The notes beneath the pieces were generated by a model. That model searched no databases. It saw nothing but the letters and a program-made list of their open reading frames with translations, and was not told where the DNA came from. A DNA stretch of 64,000 bases from Deuterostichococcus epilithicus (Eukaryota; Chlorophyta; Trebouxiophyceae; Prasiolales; Stichococcaceae), in NCBI GenBank assembly GCA_033439295.1, contig JAVTLE010000001.1, positions 806,001 through 870,000 on the forward strand, given 5' to 3'. Positions 35,388 through 45,800 of the stretch are shown in pieces. A program made the translations under genes and the position numbers. Position 1 is the first letter of the stretch. Every line of letters starts with the position of its first letter.

Positions 35388-37240
35388 ATGTCCAACAACA
35401 GCCACCCACCGCACGCCCCACCGCCGCAGGAGCCAGACTCTCCGGCCAGCAAGCGATCCAGGCTGAGCCTGAACGGTGGCAGCCAAGGCGCAGATGGGCA
35501 GCCAGACGATGCCTCGCCGGTTGGCACCTTGCCCGCCGAGGTGCTGCGCCGTGTGCTGTCCTTCCTGTCAGCAGAAGACCTGACAGCAAGCGCAGCACGC
35601 GTTTGTCGAGGCTTCCATGCTGCAGCAGACGACACCAACCTCTGGCGGCGGCTATTCGCAATGCGTTGGGGCGGACGGCAGCCCGCCACAGAGGGCAGCA
35701 GCCTCTCGTGGAAGGTGTGGCAAGGGTCCGCAGACTTGCCGTCGCCGACATGCCTCGTTTTCCTGCAGCCATGAAAGTCACCGTTCATCCAGGAGACTAT
35801 AGAGTGCCGCCACCAGAACCAGATGTTCAGAGGTCGTTGGCGATCGCCGGGAGTCGCCAACGTCCTGAGGCTCAAACCTCGACGCTCACATCAAGAAGTG
35901 GTCTGCAGGCGATGTACATGGAGCGCGACCGGCTGGAGCTGCAGGAGATCCGGCGCCGCATCCCGCCGCCCATGCAGGAGTACTACCTGCAGGTACGGTG
36001 CACGGCGCAGTCGTTCTCATTCCTGTTCAGCAGCTCCTGCCTGCACAGTGCCACTATGTGCCCCACACACGTGTTTGCATCAGCTCACGCAGGAATTCAT
36101 CAGGGTGCCTGGCATGCACACCGTGGGCGTGCAACTGCACATGCCCTGGTGGACTCTCGAGTGCCGTGGCGTCAGCCTCTGCCTGGTTGCTGGCACTGGA
36201 TCGCTGTGCAGCACGACATATCAGCGTGAGCAGCCAGCGCCGCTTGCACACTGCAGATGACCGTCGGACGGCGGTCGGAGACGCTGAAGTCCGCCAGCCG
36301 CGACGGCGCCGCGCCGCCCGAGGGGGGCGCAGGGCNCNGCGNCGCGGCGTGGCGGGCGGCACGCGGATTCCGGCCGCCGCCGCTGGCCGCCACCCACGGC
36401 TGCGACGGCCGCCCCACCTTCAGCGCCCTGCCCGGCAGGTCTGTTTTGCACCTAAATGTTCGGCAGGTCTGCTCTGCATCTGACGCACTCGTGGCCTTTG
36501 CAGCTGCGCCGCCCCCGGGGCTACGCGCACGGCTTTGAGCATGTCGTTGGCGGGTCCACACCACTTTAGCGCGGACCACCTGCCACACTGACGCCAGACG
36601 TCGCGCGGCCACCCGCCCCGCCCCGAACGCGCCGACCGGTCTGTGTGCCTGCCCTGCAGCGACCCCCCGGTGTTTCTGTGTGAACGGTGCGGCTGGGCGC
36701 ACCTGTGCGACGACGCCTGCCGGGAGCGGATAGTGGACGCCGTGACCGGCACCCTGGTCTGCCCTATCAGCGGCTTCTGCACCGGGCGGCTGCTCACGGA
36801 GGAGGAGGTGGGTGCCCAGTTGTCGAGGGTATGTGGAGTTTCGGGTTCGGGGCTCACTTCCGCGCCGCGCACTGCCCAGCGCCTGGCGTGTAGCCTGTGA
36901 ACCACATGGCGTGGCTTTTCAGCGTAGATTCATCCTCTCCCCGCCCTGCGCTTGCCGCCGAGGAGCGCGGCGCGGCTACTGGATGCCATGCGTTGCGGTG
37001 TGCGAACACCCGCTGTCAGGTCCATGCCACCATGTTGAAGTCCCGCTCTCAGCGTCCGCTGAACTGAGGATGTGAGGAGCGTTTCTGCCACAGGAGGCGG
37101 CGGAAACCCGCGGCAAGGACGACAGGGGCGACGAGGGCGAAGCGCTGGGCGGTTCCGGGCGGCTGGCGCGGGCGTACACAGATGGCTATGCGTGCACGGA
37201 CGAGGCTGAGCTGCTCTATGTGTGCGGCGCGCGGCTGTGA
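35388..37240 (+). CDS. F-box protein, SKIP31-like
   Basis: Probable substrate-recognition subunit of an SCF ubiquitin ligase. Five exons join in phase: 35388-35714, 35909-35992, 36257-36438, 36660-36807, 37094-37240 (888 nt, 295 aa, the usual SKIP31 length). A Pro/Ser-rich N-terminus precedes the F-box at residues 47-95 (TLPAEVLRRVLSFLSAEDLT ... NLWRRLFAMRWG). AMYMERDRLELQEIRRRIPP follows, as in plant SKIP31 ('YFERDREEM...'). The C-terminal domain is rich in Cys and His (VFLCERCGWAHLCDDACRER, CPISGFCTGRLLTEEE) and ends with GRLARAYTDGYACTDEAEL, again as in SKIP31. Two ambiguous bases lie in exon 3 (about 36337-36342). The donor of intron 3 (CGGCAG|GTCTG) is repeated 29-30 bp downstream. Confidence 0.92.
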
Positions 37241-38477
37241 GGCCGCGCCGCGGCTGCGAGGCCGCGGCGCGCCGCGCGGCGACTGCCAAGCGCTGGTGGA
37301 TGCGGCGGCTGCAGCCTGCGCGCCAGTGCGGCCCCGATGGCGGATGCGGCGGATGCGTCGCAGATGCTGGCGCTGCACGAGGCGGGCTGCAGCTGTTCAG
37401 GCGAGACCATCAGTGTGTGCGCGAGACAGGTGGACGACCAGCGCACAGGCCATCTGGCTCATTGGTCATTGTATGGGCACTTGCAGAGCTTCGCCGCATG
37501 TGCAGCTCACAACCAGTCGAGCACGCATCGTGCAACCGTTTACTGATGCGGGCGATTTGGCCGTTCGCAGGAGATGCTGCCGGAGCTCGGCGTACAAGAG
37601 CTTTAAGCAATGGAGCAAGGCATCTTCCAGCAGCTGGCGTTGCCAACGTGGTTGGACAGCTGCCTGTTTGCGGACTGCAGGATTGCATTGCAACTGTACA
37701 ATCGTGCGACAGTGACACCTTCGCTAGGCCTGCTGTTTACATTGCCCCATGGCATCACGCATACAACTGCAACGGATTTGAACAGTTTGAACCTAGTTCA
37801 TGGCGCGTCATTGCACTGGCAAGCTGATGTTGGGACCTGAAAATATCCATACCATGTTGATACCTACAGATGGCCGTACATGGCGATCCGCCTCAAAGAC
37901 ACCACTGACGGCTCGTTGATCGATTGTTGAACCAGACCGCCGGTCACCCCAGCACCCAGCCGCTTCAATTCGCCTTCAACCTGGACGCCTGCAGCCATGC
38001 ATCAGAACATGCATCAGTGCGATCTCGCATGGGCGCATGGCAGACAAAGGTCTCAATGTTGAGGTGATGCAGGGAGCTGCGGCCGGTCCGCCACAACATG
38101 TTCTGGGTATGCACCAGCGCAGCCGAGGGCGGAAATGCTGCTTGCCTCTCGGCTGGCCGGGGGAGGGAAGTGTGCGCATGGCGCCGCATGGCGCCACAGC
38201 TTGCACGTCGGCAGTTTGGCAGGGTGCGCTTCGTGCTCTCAGATCGAGCCACGGCTCGGACAGCAGCTCATCGAGGCACTGAGCCCTGTTGCAAGGCAGG
38301 ACCGCTCATCATGTGGTGGAGACTGCACCGAAGACAGGGAAGGTGAACAAACACGCAGGAGGCACCCCCCGGGCCCCTCTCCTTCTTCTTGCAATCGACC
38401 TGCCCTTGCAGTGCGCTCGATGTCGGCTACCTCTGGATGCAATGATGGCAGGGAGGGCGGCTGACGATCGCTGACCA
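37241..38477. other. Convergent intergenic region
   Basis: About 1.2 kb lies between the 3' ends of the F-box gene (+) and the STIMATE-like gene (-). No family-like exon is visible in either strand. Confidence 0.5.
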
Positions 38478-40609
38478 TCAGGGCATGTCGGCTGCACTGA
38501 CCTCCATGGGGGATGCGAGCGGTGGCAGCTCCGCCGCAGGGCCGCCTCGCTTGCCGCCCGCCAGACCTGGCCACGTGGGCAGCGACTCTGCCGCCAGCGC
38601 GCCGCTGCCGCCGCCGTCGGGTCGCTGGAGCGCGGCCGGCAGCAGTGCGCTCGACGCTGGATCGACCGCCGTGCCGCTGCCACCGCCCAGCCCCCGCTTC
38701 AACTTGAGCACTGCATCCTGCACCCAGGCCTGCGCGCGGGGGCAGCTGTGAACAACTGAGCGTCCAGATAGCAGACCCAACGCGGGCACAGGATCCAACC
38801 GTGCAGAGCCATGCGGAAGGACGGGTCAACGGCGCTGGGCGACAAGGCTTTAACAAGACAGTTTCTACCCGCAGCAGGAGCCTGCTGGCAGTGCAACCTA
38901 TCAGCACACCTGAATCATGTTCATGAGCAGCGGGCAGCAGATCATGACGGCAAACAGCTCCGCGGTCGGGCGGCCCCGGAATGTCTCATCCAGCACATGC
39001 GCCACCCGCTGCAGCGGCATGTGCGCCGCCACCACCTGGAATTCAAGAACCGGGACAGGTGTTCAGAGTCCAAATCGGCAGGTCCACGGCAGCATCCATG
39101 GTGCGGACCCTCGCCGGCAGGGCGGGAACAGGACAGTCGCGGTGCAGAGTTCCGCAGTCTCCGCACGCGGCGACGGTATGGCAAGGGGGGAGGCACACAC
39201 CACTACACCGCACAGGCCCCGTGCCGCCACCGTGGCAAACACCCACTCCGCCATCTGGAAGCTCCAGCGCCGCCACGACGGCGGGTCGCCTGCAGCGCGC
39301 ACAACACTAATCAACAACGTCAGCAGTCTCGCTGACGAGAATGTCAGCAGTCCTATTTCCGTCGCACGGTTCAGCATTTCTTCGCGGCAAAGCGCAACAG
39401 CTGCGGCAGACGGGGGGCAGCACTGACTCGAGACACGAGCGAGTTGCGCTGTGAGCTGCGAATTGCTCTGCGGAAGTGGCCAGCCCGAGCGGCCGGATGC
39501 TAAGTGACAACGGAATGATCAACAGCCCACCGTACTCGCCGCAGGTGGCGATGGCCTGCACCCAGTCGAAGCGCTCCTGCGCTGTTTCGAGGTCAGGCGG
39601 CAGCCACCGCCGCGCCGCCCACCGCACGAGCAGCCGGTGCAGCAGCACTGCCAGCGTCACGCCCAGGGTGGTGTCGAATGTGTATCTGCACAACAAATTA
39701 CACCGTATGATGCAGGTCTTGTCGGTCAAACCAGCGCTGGCGAGGGCACAATCTGGTGCGAAATTTGCACGAGCAGAACAGCTTGAGCACTGGCATTGGA
39801 GTGTGATAAAGTGGGCTGAGTGGCGTGCTCCTCAGGCACGAGCTCGCAAGCGCGGGGTGGTGTTTGCATGCCGACCGGGTGCGATTGCAGGCAGGTGCAA
39901 AAGTCGATTTACAGTATGGGGGAGGCCGGATGGGAGCGACTGACAACTCAAAGCTTTAGCATCGAATATGACTCACGCGACGAAGTACCAGGCGCATTCG
40001 CTGGTGGAGTGTCCCTGCCTGTTGCTGGCGATCAGCGCGATGATCAGGCCTGCACTCAGAGCCAAAAGCCGCTTGACATGTTGCGCGCGGCGTACTGGTG
40101 CCGTTATTTGCCATACCTGCCAGCAAGTTGTTTCGCATGGTCATTCCAATAGCCCCTCGCCCGCAGATACGCGTGTGCACTCACCGCATATGTGCCCAGC
40201 GCCAGATGAAAAGACCTGCTTGCTAACGTCCATGGTCCATATGCGATACGGCCGCTGCGGCCGTTCTCGATGCCTGAAACAGCAGCACTCTGTCAACGTG
40301 GAGCAACGGCAACTGCTGCTTTGCGATAGGACGTGCTTGATGTGCTTCCTCAGGCGTTTGTATGCTTTGCAGGTGCACACACCCAACCACGCCGTTTTCT
40401 GCCGCCATGATAAATGTACCTGCCAGTTTTCTGTGTCGTTACGCACTGATTAGGCGCGTGAGAAAGACTCACCAAATATGCAATCAATAGCGGCCCTCTC
40501 ACCGTTTGTATATGAGCGACGTGAATGCCAGTACTGCAAGCAGTAGCTGCGCGAGCAGCGCGGGGGCGCCAGACAGCAGCTTGCATTGCAGCTGCGCCGG
40601 CTCCACCAT
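38478..40609 (-). CDS. STIMATE/TMEM110-family (PF12400) membrane protein
   Basis: Multi-pass endomembrane protein; the animal member STIMATE regulates ER-plasma-membrane contacts, and the yeast member is vacuolar. Seven exons join in phase: 40503-40609, 40185-40273, 39977-40049, 39531-39685, 39231-39289, 38910-39035, 38478-38729 (861 nt, 286 aa). The ATG at 40609 begins MVEPAQLQCKLLSGAPALLA. Family motifs run in order: IYKRHRERPQRPYRIW, MDVSKQVFSSGAGH, SECAWYFVAYTFDTTLGVTL (the 'CxWYf-n-ftlDtTlG' signature across two exon joins), CGEYGDPPSWRRW, ELFAVMICCPLLMNMIQAWV and a Lys-rich end of the last helix. The roughly 70-residue tail is Gly/Ser/Pro-rich. It is divergent from SUMO across 609 bp. 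Confidence 0.92.
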
Positions 40610-41218
40610 GCCGCCGGATCTCCCTTACTGCATGCTTGCGCTGCTGCGTTGCAGCGCTACAGCCTTAGAGGTGCAGACGCCTACATCGCGTCATACCTCT
40701 GCACCAGGATGGGAGTGAACTATCGAGAGTCAAGCCAATCGAGTCGCGGCTGATCTGCCAGCTGTGTTTGATCGTTCAAATGTCAGATATACGTGGCTGC
40801 AGTCAGATGGCACTGTCCGTATTCAACCTAATAACTGCGGGACCGAACGCGTGAATAATTTATTGGGGGCGCAGGTTCCGGAGAGGCACCACGGCAGAAC
40901 TGATGGTATGACGGTTGTGTTGTTTTGCGGAGCGATCGCAAACTCGCACAACGCAATGTGCCGGGGGAACGCTGCGAGCTGCAACAACACTGTGCTTTAC
41001 GTGAGCTCATCAAAACCCTGAGGACCTCCGGGACTATCATAGCTGGCGTGCATGCTTTGCACTCTTGTTCGGCAAGGCTGAAGTTGCTGGCTTCTGCTCG
41101 CCCGAAACTACTGTCTGCAAGCCGCCGACGCACTTACAACCGTTCGACAGGTCCTGGTGAGGACTACGCACAACAGTTGCCTCGAAACCCCGAGGACGTC
41201 ACAAGTTAAAACTTCGCT
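40610..41218. promoter_or_regulatory. Divergent 5' region between STIMATE-like gene and SUMO
   Basis: 609 bp lies between the two start codons. It is less GC-rich around 40780-40870 than the flanking exons. No specific element is assigned. Confidence 0.4.
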
Positions 41219-42248
41219 ATGTCGGACGGGGAGGCGACGCAGCCGGCGCAGGACGTAAAGCCTGACGTGAAGCCCGATGCGGAGCACTTGAATTTGAAGG
41301 TCAAAGCGCAGGTGAGCAGTGTGGACTGGTGCGGCACCAACTCAGCCACTCGTCGAGGCATCAGCTGAAGCATTTTCAGGTTCAAACATGTTTGCAAGAG
41401 GTGCTAATGTTCCCCAGCTCGTGACGCAGCCCGTTGGGTCTGCTGCCGGTGCACCCGGTGGTGTTGCAATTCGAATTCAATTCCCATCGCCACTCACCCC
41501 AGCGCTCGCTAGCTGAAGGCGTGCAGCTAGCTGAAGGCATGCAGCGCTTGCTACACGCACAACTGCTTGCGCAAGGTAACATAACGACGATGCGTCATGC
41601 CGCCGCAGGACGGCAATGTGGTGTTTTTTAAGGCCAAGAAGACCACGCCGCTGCGGTGCGTCACATGCTGTAGCGAACTGCGCTGGGGAGCTGCAGTTGG
41701 TGTATAACACAGTAGCACACGGATTCTGGGCTCGTTCACCGGAGAATCTGGTCCCTCGCAGGAAGCTTATGGCGGCGTACTGCCAGAAGTCGTCCATCGA
41801 GCAGGAGTCGGTTGCGTTCATGTTTGATGGCAACCGGCTGCGGGGGGAGCAGACGCCCGGCGAGCTGGACATGGAGGATCAGGACGAGATTCAAGTAAGA
41901 GTTCGCCTGCCCGACAATCCTACAGTTGTGCGCAGCTAAACTTCTATGCGTCGTCTTGCATGTGCTTCATGATCGGTGCTGGACTGTGAGACCATTTGCT
42001 GCCCTGCACCAATGTCATCCAAGCTGCCCCTGAAGCTGCTGTGACCCGCTGTGCAGGTCATGATTCACCGTGAGTCCCCTTTGCTGCCGCTGCCTGAAGG
42101 CTGCATATGTGTGCCATGCACCACATGTGTGCCATGTCGCCCACTCGAACTTGTGGAAGCAGTATGTGTGTCTGTGACGAAAGAACACCTTTGCTCTGGA
42201 TGTTGAAACCTCGTTTGACTGCTTGCTGCAGAGATTGGTGGACGCTGA
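41219..42248 (+). CDS. SUMO: SUMO (small ubiquitin-like modifier)
   Basis: Protein modifier attached to target lysines through its C-terminal diglycine after maturation. Five exons join in phase: 41219-41311, 41609-41655, 41762-41894, 42057-42069, 42232-42248 (303 nt, 100 aa). The N-terminus is [20 protein letters not shown]. The ubiquitin fold follows: [56 protein letters not shown] and [18 protein letters not shown]. The usual SUMO core 'DMEDxDEI-M-HQ-GG' is intact, with one residue (R100) after GG for the protease to remove. Exon 4 is only 13 bp and exon 5 has 17 coding bases, so the processing site depends on a micro-exon. Two VKPD motifs near residues 13-20 fit the psi-K-x-D/E rule for poly-SUMO chains. 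Confidence 0.97.
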
Positions 42249-42851
42249 GCTGGGTTTCGCCCGAGAGGGAAAATTTTGGGCAAGAAACGCTTTCTCTGGC
42301 TTGCTGCTGCCGTTGACTCTGATTTCTGTAGGCCTGCTGCACTCGCTGCTGCAAACTTGACGACGTGACTACTGCGCTGGGCGATGTACAAAATGTAGTA
42401 ACTTGCAGTGTCCATGCTGGTGTGCCTCCTCATGCTTCACGGACTGCACGCCTTGCGCAAAAGCGTGCACACTTTTGAATTGCAGCGCATGGTTGCGGGT
42501 GCCCATGTACCCAGACAAAGTCCGCATGCGCGTTGTGCAGGTATGACCTCATCGTGCACTGAAATAACAAGCCAATGAAGGCGCCTGAGGGTCCGCTCCA
42601 GGCTAATCAGACTCAGATTAAGAGACGGAAGCAGGCCTGTTCACATTTGCCACCCTGGCACCTGGTCCAAGATCTTACTGAAGTCTCGTAACTCGCAAGT
42701 GTCGCAAAGCGGGTGCATGCAATCGCTTTCAGGGCGGCGAGAGCACTCGGCAGACGCCAACTGATCAAGAGAACTGTATTGGAAAGCGCAGCGTTCGTGC
42801 GATCGCTTCTAGCTCGTTGGGCTTGTCTGACACGATTTGACCACGGTTCAG
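42249..42851. other. Short intergenic region SUMO to PDC
   Basis: 600 bp holding the SUMO 3' UTR and PDC promoter/5' UTR. No further gene is visible. Confidence 0.5.
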
Positions 42852-45800
42852 ATGGGGAAATCCTTGGGACAGCACTTGGCGACGCGGCTGGTGGAGATCG
42901 GAGTCACTCATATATTTGGGTATGCAGCTGCGAGATCCTTAAGCACCATGCGTAACAACTCACGACACATTTAGGTCTCCGGGGGATCGGATGCCAGCCT
43001 GTGAACATGTTTTGGATATTACTGCAGGGTCCCAGGCGACTTCAACCTCGTGCTGCTGGACCAGTTCATCAAAGAGGAGAAGCTCCGCTTCGTGGGGTGC
43101 TGCAATGAGCTGAACGCGGGGTATGCCGCGGACGGTTATGCGCGCGCGAGGGGAGTGGGCGTCGTATGCACCACCTTCACCGTGAGTGCACGCTTCGCTT
43201 GGCCGAGCCGTAATACCTCCAGACATAGGCGTTCAATGTGGCATGTATTGATGGGGTCCCGCGGCAGATGGGCACGACGGTGCGGCCACAGGAAAAACAC
43301 CGCGGCAGCATCCTGGAGGCCTCACAAGCCTCCGGGGCCGGCGTTTCTGCTGATGCACGCCTGCTAGACAGAAACGCGCAGGCGCAGAGATACGTGCAGC
43401 ACCTGAAACCGATCTGCCGACGAACAGATCACACATCCTGCATGTAGGTCGGCGGCCTGAGCGCCATAAACGCCATCGCAGGGGCCTACAGCGAGAGCCT
43501 GCCCATCATCTGCATCACGGGTACGTAAATTTCCAACCTTGCCGTTACATCATCACAGTGAGCAACAGCGCAACGCCATGCCATGCCATCAAACAGACCA
43601 ACAGCTTGCTCCAGGTGCTGGCGCCAGGCAGGGTGAGGGCCTCACCATCGTGCCGCAGGCGGGCCAAACTCCAACGATCTGGGCACTAACCACATCCTGC
43701 ACCATACGATCGGCTCGACGGACTGGCACCAGGAGTTCCGGTGCTTCCAGGAGGTCACGTGTGCTCAGGTAAGCCTGGGGCAGCGTGATGGCGGTAAACT
43801 AATGTCAATGGCCTCGGTGTGGAAAGATCCTCTAGCGAGTGACCAGTGCAGCCGACAGGGCACCTTCCTCATGAGCAATGCAGGTGCAGATCAGCTGCCT
43901 CAGCGACGCACACGAGCAGATTGACCACACCATTGCCGCGGCCCTGCGGCAGCGGCGGCCGGTGTACATCAACATCAGCTGCAACATCGCCGGTAGGTGA
44001 ACCTGCGCGTCAGGGGGTTTAACAGGCGGCCAACCCTTTCCATCAGACTTGGCACGTCCGGTCAACCACACCAACATGCATTGGAACAAGAGCCAACCTG
44101 TCCGCCTGCTACCGCTGCTTCCTGTTGTGGGCATGTTCCTCTGGTTCTGCCAGCATGACCCACATCAGCGGCTGTGCATGTGCGCAGGCCTGGAGCACCC
44201 GACCTTCGACACCATGCCAGTACCTTTCGCCCTCTACCCGCGGGTGAGTCTACCAGATTGATGTATAAAGTTGCATATGCAGCCCCGATGTCCAGTCAGG
44301 TGGACATGCCTGGCGGAGTCGCTCGCTCTGGCTCATGCCTGCACCATGCGGATCTGGCCTGATCCTCAAGGTATCCCCTGTGTGCGCCTGATGCACAGGT
44401 GAGCATTCCACAGAGCCTGGCTGCAACATGGGCGCCGCGGCGCTGTGCATGAATGGCGCCTCGTTAATGCCCATGTAACTGACACACCACGCGCCCTGGC
44501 GGGTTCCTGGTGCAGGTGAGCAACCAAAGGAGCCTGGCCGCCGCCGTGGATGCCGCGGCGCAGTTCCTGAACGGTGCCGTCAAGCCGGTGCTAGTGGCGG
44601 GCGGCCACCTGCGCACGGAAAAGGCCATGGGCGCATTTGCAGGTAGGCGCATGGAGGCCTTTGTGGGTTCCCATGCTGTCGCTGCTCGCTAAGTCTGCAG
44701 CCTGGTCTGTGGAGCACGGGAGCCCCAGCGGCGGCTCAACTTCCTCCAGGTTGCCGTCATCTGCGCAAGCCGATGTCTGCCCAGTCTGTGCGGCCTCAGC
44801 GGCACTCATGCAGCCGGGCCAGTCATCAAGGTCGATGAGGAGTCCTGCGCGCCCTGCGCAGAGCTGATGAATGCGACGGGCTACCCCACCGCAAGCATGG
44901 TCAATGCAAAGGGGATGGTCGACGAGCAGCATGCCAACTACATCGGCACCTACTGGGGACAGGTGGGACGCCCTTGTAGGCTCAAAGCCTGGGCTTGGTC
45001 CTGGGCCAGGGCGGACCGCGCCCGCGCCACTTTGCGACGCACCCATGCTGCACACGTGCCGGCATGAGGAGGATGGATCCCTCCGCCACGCGGCACGGCT
45101 GCCGCTCCGCAGATGGCTGAATGCGACGCCCGCCTGCATCCCCAGACCCCTGCATCTCCACCGTCGGACACAGGTCAGCGGCGCACACGCCGCCGACGTC
45201 GTGGAGCCTGCGGACGCATGCCCGGTCGCGGGCGCTCGTGTCACGGGAGGCTGACCGCGATTGTTCCCACACTCTGCACAGGTCAGCAGCGCGTACGCAG
45301 CGGAGACCGTCGAGTCTGCGGACGCGTACCTGCTCGCAGGCCCCACCTTCAACGACTACACCACCTGCGGCTGGACGCTGCTGATGAAAGACAGTAAGGT
45401 GTGCGACCGATAAACCCTAAACCCTGAGGTTTCTGGGCAGATGCGCCGATGTGGCTCCCCCCATGTGCCTGCCGCCACTTGCGCTACCAGCAGCATGCAG
45501 CGGCGCCTGCAGCAGCCACAAACCAGTGCCTTGCCGTGAGGAGGCCTGCTGTGGCTTGTTCGAGAGGGAAGGCTCCTTGAGATTCCCCATCCTCTTGTGA
45601 CTGGTGCCTCCCGCCAGATGGTGCACGTGGACAGCAACTCGGTGAAGATTGGCGGCAAGCAGATCTTCAGCTGCATCGTCATGTCCGACTTCCTCACCGC
45701 CCTGGCAGGTGCACGCGATGCCGGCTTGCTGCTGCGCTTCCGTTCAGAATTTAAACAAGAGTCTGTGTCGACACCAGTGGCCAGGACTCTTTCAGTCTGG

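Noticed and set aside
44591-45352. 253-codon minus-strand open frame over PDC exons 7-9
   Set aside because: Shadow of PDC; its internal repetition simply reflects the ghost exon copies in intron 8.
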